The translations under genes and the position numbers were made by a program. The notes beneath the pieces are model-generated. The model was not told the DNA's origin. It searched no databases and saw only the letters and a program-made list of their open reading frames with translations. Positions 1-12,624 of a DNA stretch of 64,000 bases are shown in pieces. The first letter of the stretch is position 1, and every line of letters starts with the position of its first letter. This DNA is from Reticulascus tulasneorum (lineage: Eukaryota; Ascomycota; Sordariomycetes; Glomerellales; Reticulascaceae): positions 2,108,001 to 2,172,000 of the forward strand of contig LSAX01000002.1 of NCBI GenBank assembly GCA_001557505.1, in the 5' to 3' direction.

Positions 1-1465
1 GTTGCCTTGTCCCTTTGCTTCATCGGCGAGTTGAAGTTGCAAAGGTTCTCCGGTCTCTGTCATGATTGTCCAATAAGCCATCGGCCAGTCTGATAGGTGA
101 GGCATACCTCATGCATGTGAACATCTCGTACATATGGAGGTCACCCACAGAACATGAAATCACATCGCACCAAAGAATAAGTATCATACTAATTCCCGTA
201 CTAATTAACCAACCAGTGGATCAAGAAGCTATATAGGCAAGAGGCTAAACCTAAAGCTCTCGGCAAGTTTGGTGCCTGGACAGCACGGGCTCTTCCCGAG
301 CCACGAGCTTGCGGAACACGGAACATGGCGGCCGAGTCGGGTGTTCGATTCGACGAGACATAACGGGGTTGGAGAAATGCTCCAGCGGAAAATGAAATGA
401 CCGCCGGCATATCGGCCCCAGTGTGAGATCTCGCCAGTGCTGAGCTTGGAGCGAGGCCATATCACTCAAGAGATGGTGGTTACCAATGTTCAGTGCTTGA
501 ACGTTTTGGCGGCAGCAATAGACTATGGAGATGGCAAGATGCCACACTCCCTCGTGCGCGGTAAACCCGATACAGAGAACGAATCGGTTTCCCGTTCGGG
601 CTGGCTAGCACAAGAACGTGCGTCGCGGAAGGCGGACCAACACAATTGCCCGCCGCCGACATGCGAAACACACTACGGGTGTGTTGCACGTGCGTTCTCG
701 TCAGTTCGGTCTGCGAACTACCTACTTCGGGGAAGAAATCTGGGGCGGGTAATCTGTAATTTTAAAGAACTGCAGTCGTTTGGGCGCGACCCTTCTCGAT
801 ATGGGATAGGGAGCGAGCCCTGTCATTCGCTTAAGGCAGCCTCTTGGATTCCCTGGGCCTATGAGCATGCACGCAATTCCAACTCAACCTCGACTAATCT
901 GTAATCTGTAGGTTAATCCTTCGTATGCTGTGCCTGCCGTCATTTCCCGCTGCGAGGCTCGTATTGGCCCACACAGGGATGGGACGATAGAATAACAGCA
1001 GATGCGATCTAGGCATCAGGAGGAGGGGAGCCTTTTGAAAAGCCATTCTGGTGCAGCTAGTGCAGTGGTCAGAACGATGCAGGCAACTATTATTCCCACC
1101 GTCCTCGTCCAACGGAATAACCAACGAATAAATAACCATTACCCTTCAGTACGGAGTAACAAGGATGTTGACTACGTGCAAATAATGATGTTCGGACTGA
1201 CTGTGGATGTAGACCAGCCCCAGCACTGGCTGGACTGGCCAGACCCCGAAAGACTAAGGTACCTGTAGTCCGTAGAGACAGACCCAGAAAGACGAGGAGG
1301 AACGCACGGCCCCCAAGCTAACTTAGCTGTCCCCGCAAAACCCCTTTTTTTCTCTTCCCGTTTTAGAAACGCCTGTGAGTAAGGTAACTTACCTAAGGTA
1401 AGGTACCTATGTAAGGGCCGTTGGAAGGAGCTTTTCATTTGAGGCTGCTCCGCCTGATTGTACAA

Positions 1466-1484
1466 ACACACACACACACACACA
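1466..1484. repeat. (AC)n microsatellite
   Basis: A run of about nine AC dinucleotides lies in non-coding sequence. It is an ordinary microsatellite with no visible link to a gene. Confidence 0.9.
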
Positions 1485-1742
1485 GCCATACATGCTTACC
1501 ACGGTACAATAACATAAATCCGACGTGCACAACCCGCCAAAAAATGACAAGTACCCCCTCTCAAGAGGCGAGGTAGCAATACCCATTGGTCTAATAAGTG
1601 CGTCGGGCGACATTGAACACCCCCGACCCCCAGCACACCAACCGTGGTGAGTAGGGCCGAGGTGGACCCCAAATTCCATGCAGGCCGCCAACCCAACCTC
1701 TGAACCTCTCGCGGGACGATTGTCCAACACGAGTCTCACTCA

Positions 1743-1773
1743 CCCAGCCAGCCAGCCAGCCAGCCAGCCAGCC
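1743..1773. repeat. (CCAG)n tetranucleotide repeat
   Basis: About seven tandem CCAG units lie some 190 bp upstream of the SGNH hydrolase start codon, in its presumed promoter or 5' leader. Length polymorphism is likely; a regulatory effect is only possible. Confidence 0.85.
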
Positions 1774-1961
1774 TTACGGGCATGGGCATGCACAGGGAAT
1801 TGGATTCTCGGGGCATCCCGCCGTCCGGCGAAGTATGGCACCCTGAGGAGGTACAAAGAGGGCCACCCCCCCCTCCGCACCGCCTTCGTGCAACACATCA
1901 AGAGCTGGAGCCTTTGTTGCCCGTCCCAGCTGCCCAATCCTCTGGGTTACCTTCGACGGCC

Positions 1962-3933
1962 ATGCTGCTGGCACAGGCTCCACGACGAGTTGCCTGTACC
2001 CCGTGGCGGCCGGGCAAGCTCGTCACTGTCACCATAGCCATCCTGCTGGCGTTTGTGACTATCGTCCCTCTGTACAAAGGCGTCTGGCCAGCGCCGCGGC
2101 CCGAATTCAAGATCTTGGTGGTGGGGGACTCAATCACCCACGGCTTCGAGGGCGACTACACCTGGCGCTACCGGCTATGGGAATGGTTCCAGTTCAATCG
2201 CGTCTCCGTCGAGTTCGTCGGTCCTTACACCGGCACCTGCCCGCCCAACGACTCGGAGGAGCCACAGCCGCCTAGCTTCCTTTCAGACATTCCATTACCA
2301 CCGTCGCCCGGCGTCACCGGGGGCTATGCGGTCGGCGTGTCGAGTGGCTTTAGCCGCAAGCACTTTGCCGTCTGGGGTCGTCAAGTCACGCAGGATAAAG
2401 ACCTCATTGCTGACATGGTTCGAGTCCACCGTCCGGATTACCTCCTCGTCGAGCTCGGCTTCAACGACTTGGGCTGGAGTTCCATTGGACCGGAAGGAAT
2501 CTTGCAAAACATGAACGCATTCATCGAAAATGCACGGATGGAGAAGCCGGATCTCAAGTTTGCGATAGCCAATGTCCCGCAGCGGACATACATTGACCGA
2601 GACGATCTTCCTATCAACACGGCCCGGTACAACATGTTGCTGGCTGCTGCGATTCCGACCTGGAGCACCCCGGACTCTCCTGTGCATTTGGTCAGGTTGC
2701 AAGAGAACTACCAGTGTAAGTGTTACCCTGCCGAATAGCCAGGCTCCCTCGAACCTCTTGTGGCACAGGTCTGGCTAGTGCCTGCTGCACGGGTATATCC
2801 TGCCTGTTTGCTACCCCGTGCCGAGATGAGACACCCCGCGTACTTGAAGCAACTGACTTTGTGAACCAGGTGGGACATCCGGTTGCCCTGCAGGCCACGA
2901 CGGCTTGCATCCAAATGCACTCGGCGAATTCCAGATTGCACAAGCCTTCACCCAAGTTTTACACGAAACTTACAACATCGGAAAGAGTATTCTGCCAATT
3001 CCTTCTGGCATTCCCGCTCGCCCCTGTGCAGTTCCATCCAACCTCAAGGCAGCAGCAACGGGAAGCGGCATTGCCGTTACTTGGGACAGGGTCTATGGCT
3101 CATACGAGTATGATGTGCGAGTCCGCATGAAAGGTGCTGCTGCGTGGTCGCAAACCACACTTTACACAAATCGCTATGACACGATATGGACAGCCGATGG
3201 CCAGGAATGGGAATACCAGATCAGGGCTGGAGACATCTTGAAATCGGATTGGACTGGCGTCGTCTCTGCAGTTGCACATCTCCAAACCGCCCCTGGGCCC
3301 AAGGATATTGTTGTCCACGGCAATCCAGATGGCTGCACTGTTAGCTGGAGCCCTCCAGACGGGAATTACGCCATCGACCGCTATGAAGTTCTTACCTATG
3401 ACAAACTCGCACCTGGCAGACTTGTTACTAGGATAGGCGTCAGAGGCACGTCGACTCCGGTAATGGGGCTGACAATGGGCCACCACTATGTCATCGCAAT
3501 CGCAACCTGGACCGACAAGGGAGGCGGTCTTCCCTCTAGCAGCACAAAGATAGTGACGGCCGGATATGGAGTTCCTTCAGTCCCGACAAATCTGAAGGTT
3601 GTAACGACGGATACCACAACTGTACGCCTAACTTGGGCTGGCGATGTGTCGGCGAGCGGATACCGCGTCTGGATCCGCAATATCAAGGATGGGTCGCTGC
3701 ATGAGGGCAATGGCCAGACGAGTAACGCCCCATGCTGGGATGTTAGGCTCTTGTCTTCGGGAGCTTGGAACTACGAGTTCTGCGTTTCTGCAATCAACGG
3801 CGATGACGAGTCTGGAAAGTCGAAATGCATCACCGCTCCCGAGAAGCCCACCCCCATTTCAGAGACCTGTTCGGCATATCTTGGCAGTAATGAGAAGAAC
3901 TTTCTACGCGAACTGGAGGGAGAGGGCATTTAG
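1962..3933 (+). CDS. membrane-anchored SGNH/GDSL hydrolase with three fibronectin-III-like domains
   Basis: Two exons (1962-2715, 2894-3933) join in phase 1 through a GTAAGT donor and CAG acceptor and encode 597 residues. Residues 19-45 hold a hydrophobic segment that looks like a signal anchor. The catalytic domain has block I GDSITHG, block III GFNDLGW and block V DGLHPN, so the Ser, Asn and Asp/His of SGNH hydrolases are present; the splice restores block V. The C-terminal half contains three repeats of about 90 residues starting VPSNLK, APGPKD and VPTNLK, with the Trp and Tyr spacing of fibronectin type III folds. Family knowledge suggests a secretory or cell-surface esterase (carbohydrate or lipid ester); the substrate is unknown. 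ATG 1962 is chosen because upstream in-frame sequence is low-complexity and precedes the anchor. The start is less certain than the domains. Confidence 0.85.
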
Positions 3934-4149
3934 GGAGTATCATATGGTGCCATAGCCAGCCGGAAGTGTTCGGGCAGGCTTCGGTCAAATCAGAGTACAG
4001 GATATAAAACTAGCGACGTTATGATGATACCAGAGATTAGAAGATTTCCGGCAGAGACTGGAATGTTTGTATAGATTACGGAATCAATTCTTCCGAGCAA
4101 AGGCAACTAAGATAGGTGCATCTCGGCTAGGGCATGAAAATACAATTAA

Positions 4150-5889
4150 TTATACCCGGCTTACATCGACCGCCTCTCTATTCTCCCCGGTCTTCTCAAC
4201 CAGGTTCTGGTCGTCATTCAACTTCGGGTTTCGAAGTGCGAACGCAAAACCAATGAGCGGAATGCAGAGACAGATACCAGTGATGGTCAATAGACGCTGC
4301 GCGTGTTGATAGGCACCAATAATGGCGGTCCGCTCTGGCGTTCCGAGAGGGTATTCGGAGGCAATGACAAATGGATTTTCATATGTCAATAAAGCCAGCG
4401 TGGAGTTGCCCAAAGGCCCAAGACGCTCAGAGAGGGCTCCAGGCAGTACTTGCGTCCAGATTGCGCCCGAGACGGTGTTACCGAACGCAGAACCGACATT
4501 GTAAGTTGCGAGATAAAGCGCGGTCATGACAGCAAGGTGCTCGTGCTTGAGGTAGGCCTGCAGAGAAGCTTGTGCTGGGTACGGGAACATGCCGCCAGCA
4601 ATACCGAGTAGTACCTGAGCGCCGATGACACCGGATCGTCCGGCGGAGGTAGGAGAACCACGGTAGTGGATAAGTAGCCCGAAAGCAACCAGGAATAGCG
4701 AGGTACCGATGATGATGAAGATCTTGAGGCGGCGGACCTTGTACACGACCATCCCCAACAAGGTTCCCGTGAGAACGCTAACAAACGAGTACAGCGATGT
4801 GACCCGTGTTGCGTCGGTGATGCTGAAGTCGAAGGCCACAATGAGAACTGTGTACAGGTAATCGCCCTGCATATACCAAGCAAAGTTGAGCAGGATGGCA
4901 ATACCCATCGGGCCCCAGACGGCGCGGTCTTTCATGAGGTAGAACGGGACGATTGGGTGTGGCGCACGCAGCTCCCACAGGATGAACACCGGGATACAGA
5001 CGACACCCACAACGAGCGGCGCAATGACGTGCGCGGTATGCCACTGATCTGTGAAGCCGCCGGCAACGGTGAGCGGGACGAGGACGAGGGCAAACACGGC
5101 AATGACAAGGATGATGCCGAAGACATCCAGTCTCCAGAACAGATCCTTCATGAAGCCTTTGAAGCCCAGCATCTGGAATGGCGTCCGGTAGTTGGCCAAC
5201 ACGCCCATCCTATTCGCACGGCGCCCAACGATGATCAGGGTAATGATGAGCGGCAAGGTGCAGACGGGGTAGATGATGCACCACATGCCGATGCCCCATT
5301 CCCACGTGGTGGCCCCCAGGACTGCCGAAGCGATATTTCCGCTGACCCAAGTGTTGATGAGGAAGGGCAGGGCAGGGATGTAGCTGAAGAGCAATCTGGC
5401 GCGGGTCGAGGTGATATCACCAATAATGATCTCGACAAGCAGGATGATCATGGTGTAGCCAACCTGGTAGATGACTGCGCCGGCAGCAAAGCTCTGCACA
5501 TTCGTGGACGAGGCCTCGACGATGGTGCCGATGACATAGAAGACCACCGAGAGGCACACGAGCTCCACACGGCCGAAGACATCGGCGATCTTGGCGGCGG
5601 TGGGCTGTGCGGCGGCGGCGATGACGGCACGAAGGACGTTAATCGTGGCCAGGAGCGAGTGGGAGTTGAACGAAGCTGTGGCGTAGGGTTGGTAGGTGTA
5701 TCTGAGGGTGCCGTCGAGTCCATATGCGTACGCAGCGAGGAAGACGCCGAAGAAGATGAAGGCGCGGTCGACCCGTGTGAGGACTGTCGAGAGTGCCTCA
5801 ATCCGCGCGACACCGGCGGATTTGACATCCAGGATCGAGTCCCGACGCCGTGGGATCGTCTCGGTGGTCTCCTTCTTTGGGGAATCCAT
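4150..5889 (-). CDS. siderophore-iron MFS transporter (Sit1/Mir-type)
   Basis: A single exon encodes 579 residues, the normal size of the 14-TM siderophore-iron:H+ symporter family. After a polar N-terminus of about 40 residues come the family blocks [36 protein letters not shown] and [11 protein letters not shown], close to the core of fungal Sit/Arn/Mir proteins. Hydrophobic segments continue to about residue 555. The expected role is import of ferric hydroxamate siderophores across the plasma membrane; which siderophore cannot be read. A dense group of GATA sites lies about 330-375 bp upstream, fitting iron repression by a SreA/Fep1-type GATA factor. The gene is convergent with the SGNH hydrolase, leaving 216 bp between stop codons. 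No disruption is seen. The long open frame antisense to it is a shadow. Confidence 0.92.
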   Translation of the reverse strand: MDSPKKETTETIPRRRDSILDVKSAGVARIEALSTVLTRVDRAFIFFGVFLAAYAYGLDGTLRYTYQPYATASFNSHSLLATINVLRAVIAAAAQPTAAKIADVFGRVELVCLSVVFYVIGTIVEASSTNVQSFAAGAVIYQVGYTMIILLVEIIIGDITSTRARLLFSYIPALPFLINTWVSGNIASAVLGATTWEWGIGMWCIIYPVCTLPLIITLIIVGRRANRMGVLANYRTPFQMLGFKGFMKDLFWRLDVFGIILVIAVFALVLVPLTVAGGFTDQWHTAHVIAPLVVGVVCIPVFILWELRAPHPIVPFYLMKDRAVWGPMGIAILLNFAWYMQGDYLYTVLIVAFDFSITDATRVTSLYSFVSVLTGTLLGMVVYKVRRLKIFIIIGTSLFLVAFGLLIHYRGSPTSAGRSGVIGAQVLLGIAGGMFPYPAQASLQAYLKHEHLAVMTALYLATYNVGSAFGNTVSGAIWTQVLPGALSERLGPLGNSTLALLTYENPFVIASEYPLGTPERTAIIGAYQHAQRLLTITGICLCIPLIGFAFALRNPKLNDDQNLVEKTGENREAVDVSRV

Positions 5890-6219
5890 GGCCGGAGTAG
5901 TAATTAGTGATCAGCAATGACCCAGGAAATCAGAGATGAATAATCTATCTGCGGTTCTCTCCCGAACAGCTGGGTCCTGAGCTCTTTTAAGAGCTTCCTG
6001 GGTCAAAAAGGCAAAAAGAGCACCCCACCCGAGCAGTAAGCTACCATGGATGCTACGTAGTACCTGTATGCCGCTGAAAGCAGAAAACGGCCCGACAACG
6101 GAGTGGGGGGGTAGAGCAGATTTTCTGCCTCTTCTTAGGGTACGGTACGTCGCCCGTACGAGGGGGCGGTTCTTCCGACCTGTTGCGGATCGCCCAGCCT
6201 AATGCAAGCCACTAGCAGG

Positions 6220-6263
6220 ATCTGATAGGGTGATTATCATAATCTTATCAAACGATCTGATAA
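6220..6263 (-). promoter_or_regulatory. GATA-site cluster, likely SreA/Fep1 iron-repression element
   Basis: Within 44 bp there are ATCTGATAG (6220-6228), two reverse TGATAA sites (read as TTATCA at 6234-6239 and 6245-6250) and ATCTGATAA (6255-6263). The last matches the ATCWGATAA motif described for fungal siderophore-repressor GATA factors. The cluster is about 330-375 bp upstream of the siderophore transporter start codon. The site matches are seen directly; binding and iron regulation are inferred. Confidence 0.7.
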
Positions 6264-8271
6264 TCGGCACACGCAAAGTAGTGCCACATCGGCCACGCCG
6301 ATGGTGATTGTGGAGAACGTGACCGCGCTGCCAAGTACGCCTCCAGGCCGGAACCAGCCAACGGTGAAGGATTTAAGGTTTTCCTCTTTTTTTTGCTGGT
6401 GGAAGGATTCCCAAGCGGCTGTGTAAGACTCATTAGTAAGGGCCTGTGTGTACGAAGTAGTAGGGATGTGAGTGGGCGAGTTGCCAAGAGGGCCCTTTTG
6501 CCAGCCTTTTGACTTTTTCTTTCTTTTTTTCCCTCTTCTGGCCCACTCATATCCTGGCTTCTTTAGTTTTCCCTCAAGGTCCTCCGTATCCTACAGAGTT
6601 TCAGTCACAGGAAGGGCACGACTGCGGAGGGTCGAATGTCGAATCTCGAATGTTTTTCATGGCCGCGCTTACACGGACGGACTTGAACACACGCGCGATC
6701 ATCAATGCAACCCTACGAGCATTTTCCTTTCCGAGACGCGCTGCAGATCATGATCTCCCTTTTATTTTTTTTGTGCTTAAAAGTCCTAGCTCGAGGTGTT
6801 TTCCAGCCAGCTCGTGCAGTGTCGAGATAAACCCAGGAAGGATCGGCCCCCCCGGAAATAAACATTGGCAAGGCGCTTTTGGGGCTTGGAACTAGACAGC
6901 AAGAAACCTCGAGTAGCGCGATCTCCAGCCGTCTTCAGAGCTGCTTGATTCTGCAAATAGTAGATATTGACTGAATCCCGCGGGTTGCGCGTAAAAGATC
7001 AAAGCACATATATGGGTCTACCGCGACCATGCCAAGCAGATTAGCACCGTCGAGCAGCTGAGCAAATTTGCCATGCTGGGTTCGTCTTCTTTGCACATCT
7101 CGTCTTAGGTGATACGCGACGGCCTGCAGAGCCATGCCTGTAGCTTCGGTGTTTCAGTAGTTCAGCATACATGCCCATACTACGCATCGCATTGTTGCTT
7201 AATTGGACTATGCATTGGGCGCCACAGTCTAGTAGATGCGTAAATGGGGATGCATAAAGCACATACTCCGAGTCCTGCCAATATCCAAAAGGATGCGGCA
7301 GGAGAGGGAAAGTTTGTCGGACAGTGCCCGAGTAATCGCCCGCGTCTGCATTGGGTATCGATAGACTGACACGAGCAACGGATCCATGCAACCCCGATAT
7401 GCCTCGTCAAGAGACACCTGTCCCTAACGCAAACCACAAGATGGCAGCGTGAGGAGGGAGACACGACTAGATGTGGTGAACGAACTATTTGGACTTATGC
7501 GCTTTCAGGAGCTATTAAGAGACATATCACAACACAACAAAGCCACTTTGGCTAGGCCCTTGGCATCCAACACTCAATTCCTATCAGAAGACCGCTGCAC
7601 CCGTCCAAATAGGGACTTCTTATTCTGGCGCGCGGGACATCACCAGACGACGCCAGCGATTGCCATCACAACGAAGAAAGCACGCCGACAAGCACCAAGC
7701 CGCATGCGCCCGTTGATGGTACAATCGGGTCCTGGGTGCGGGTCCTTAATCCTAGAGTCCCCCTCGCCGCCGCCCCCACAGTTTGCCGTAGCACCCGAGT
7801 CATGGAAATATTGTTCAGGTTAGCGTTCGCCGCGAAGGCGGTGTCGGAAAGCTTACCAGCGAATGGTGCCAGCTTCCAAGCGTCATGCAGGAGATAGCCG
7901 TCGAAGATGATATTTTGGTGGCGCCGTGTCCACGAGTGCCCGTGCACTTGAACGTCGTGCCTTCCTCCGTGCCGAAAGATTGGTCGCGTGACAACGCCAA
8001 CCTTGTGTTGTCGCCAGATGCCACATCTATCAATTGCTGATTGACACAATGGTTATCTTTCACATTACTCAACTCGAATAGGAACTAGTTCATCCACGAC
8101 GAGAACACCTTTATCTTGTATACCAGCTGCCTCACTAATGTTTGCTATTGCGTAGACGCTAGCTTACGGGTTGAACTTCAATGAATGTAAAAGGAGCGGA
8201 GAAAGAAAACGTGAATGGACCGCTCTAAGACTAGCTCCTTAAGTTCCCTGGAGCTCATCTCCCAGTAGTAC
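6264..8271. other. gene-free stretch
   Basis: T-rich tracts lie near 6380-6400, 6510-6535 and 6760-6775. Open frames up to about 125 codons exist on both strands, including one on the minus strand at 7666-8049, but none carries a recognised motif or pairs into a convincing spliced gene. No RNA gene was recognised. Confidence 0.45.
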
Positions 8272-8990
8272 CTAGGAATCATCTTCATCTCCTTGGGCTT
8301 GCTTCCACTCAATGTCCTCAACAACCTTAATCACAACGTCGGTGGATATATATTCCCCAGATTCATACAACGCGCTGTAGGGCTTATAAGCATTGTGCTT
8401 TAGATTGGCCTTCACCTCCTGCGACCCGCCGTTGGTTCCGCAGCCGACAATGGAAGCGGCGGTTTGCGTCGTCGTAGCATTTTCTCCTCCGTCGATGGCG
8501 TCAGCAATGTCCCCATAGAAGACGAGAGAGTTATGCCGGGGTATCATAAGCTTCGCTGCAATGAGAACCGTGTTGAAACGAAAGATATCCCATTCGCCGC
8601 AGTCGCTGGCTATGTGTGAGGTCATGTTGAGGAATCGGTAGGCCGGCTCCTCGACGGAGATACCGTACTCATCAAGGACTGGGTTTCCCTATTCGTCCAA
8701 TTTCTCTTGAACAGTGGTGCCGCTTTGTGGTGTTAGTGAGTAATTTTCTCGAATGGACTAGATAGGATAAGAACAAATCACTATCTACGAAGTGCAGCAG
8801 CGGCGTAGAGAATTTCGTCGACTTTAACGTTCTGGGGCTGTCCTTGAGGTCTCTTGTAACATAACAAAGTCTTAGCCTCGCCTGGATAGCAGACTGCCTC
8901 GGCTGCCACCGATCGACGTTTGGCTACAGCCATATTCAAGACAGATCTGGCAAAGAGCAGGAGTAACAGGGGCATTTTGCTGAGAATCAT
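8272..8990 (-). pseudogene. secreted fungal protein of unknown function, broken by one TAG
   Basis: ATG at 8990 opens a signal-peptide-like segment (MILSKMPLLLLLFARSV). Exon 1 (8782-8990) ends at a GTGATT donor; a CTAAC branch site and AAAG acceptor lead to exon 2 (8272-8722). The join gives LRRYG and a 220-codon frame ending in an acidic tail. The frame stays open except for a single TAG at 8689-8691, between KLDE and GNPVLDEYG. Cysteine blocks (CYPGE, LLCYK, SDCGEW, VGCGT) and TPQNV-like and AIDGG-like blocks resemble a widespread small secreted fungal family that I recall but cannot name. The TAG could come from CAG by one C-to-T change, the type made by RIP. Alternatives are a sequencing error or an unrecognised small intron. 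It sits next to a decayed LINE. Confidence 0.6.
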
Positions 8991-9059
8991 GATGTTTGGG
9001 AAAGATTTAAGAAACGAAGCTTCGGCTTGGCTGGGACAAACAGTTCAATGTGTGGCTGC

Positions 9060-10035
9060 AGGTCCCGGCGTCCGTCCTGGTCAAAGCCATACATACGCTC
9101 GAAGAACTCCGAGCACAAGGACAGGAAGTCCAGTTCCGATAGATCCCAACACATATCGGAATGCCAGGTAACAAGACAACCGACAAAACGGCCAAAGAAG
9201 CCACTTACCCAGACGTTACAGTCAAACGGATCTAAAACTACAGGCAAGACCGGCGTCACCGCAGACACTCATAGCAACAACGAAGACCACGATCCGCCTA
9301 ACAATAACTGGAGAATAGGACCTCGCCTAGGAAAAAGACAAACACGGTAGAAACCTCTTCAAGCTCAGGGTACGACCAGGAAAAAACACCCTCAAGCTAC
9401 ATACAGGCACACACAAGGCGATAAGCTCTATAATCACACAGATACACGTAGGCAAGATCGGAACACGCGATTACCAATACGCCATCCACAATGCCGATAC
9501 CGACGACTACAAATACAGCCACAAATGCCAAAACGTACGCCACATCCTCCTAGAATACAGAAACTAGATAAAAGAAAGACAACAGATGTAGAAAGGCAAG
9601 CGACCATACATAGACATCAAGCGCATACTCTATAGCCCGGCAATAACGGTGCAAACAGCGAAACTGTTAATACGGACAGGCCTCCTGAAGCAATTCATGG
9701 CGGTACCGTCCACGGTTCTCGCATACACCAACGGAGACAAGTGATTCACTGTCAAACAGAAGGTCAGGAAGGCTACAGAAAGCCTAACAAGTACATAGAT
9801 ACAGAAAAGTCAGTAAGGCTATAAGTAAATTAGTAACGAGGTAGATGTAGACGGTAAAGCAGGTTCCTATAGGAACAATAGCCAGGTTGGACACACAGGG
9901 CGGTTGTTACGAAAGGGACCGATTTCCAGAAGCAGAAAGTAGGAGCTATATGTATTTATAGTTAAACGCTACATAGCTACCTAAGGCGGCTAGGACAGCC
10001 TATGAATGAATAAAGAAATAAATAATAAATAGTCG
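9060..10035 (+). mobile_element. decayed Tad-like LINE retrotransposon 3' end
   Basis: The plus strand encodes, across frameshifts and stops, the end of a LINE ORF2. An RNase H block reads IPTHIGMPGNKTTDKTAKEA near 9143-9202. A downstream block reads HKAISSIITQIHVGKIGTR (about 9410-9460) and then CQNVRHILLEYRN, which is the C-terminal region typical of Tad/I-clade fungal LINEs. A last block reads SPAITVQTAKLLIRTGLLKQF (9636-9700). Several stops are TAG where Trp or Gln is expected, so RIP-type decay is likely. The end, near 10005-10035, is A-rich, as LINE tails are. The 5' part is missing or not recognisable. No autonomous function is possible. Confidence 0.75.
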
Positions 10036-10320
10036 TAGTCTCTTTCCATCAACACCAGACAACGACCTGCGACGGCTGCAGGACAAACAATCTACAACCG
10101 CTCCCTTCGAATGATCAACCTTATGGCGCCTCAGAAGCCCCTTGGCCAGATCAGACAGATCATCTAGTAGCCATCCCGAGTGCTGCCCTCCCCTACCCAA
10201 ATGGCGTCTACCCGCTATTCATACGAGGCGACGATTCGTACGAGGCGGCTCGTACGAGGTTGCCATTGGTTGCGGTTCGTGCGAGTAATGGCATCCCCAT
10301 CAACAAGCATGAAACTGCTA

Positions 10321-12624
<2,304 letters not shown>

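Larger units (their letters stand above)
1..1961. other. gene-free left end, nothing recognised
   Basis: Short open frames occur on both strands, but none shows a known motif, a family match or believable splice sites. The only structure seen is simple repeats near 1466 and 1743. A gene with many short exons could be missed here. Confidence 0.5.

Noticed and set aside
437..904. 155-codon frame at the left end
   Set aside because: No motif, no hydrophobic or compositional logic, no splice partner and overlapping antisense frames of similar length.
4957..5907. 316-codon plus-strand open frame
   Set aside because: It is antisense to the siderophore transporter, rich in Asp/Glu/Gly as expected from the reverse of membrane-protein codons, and shows no family match.
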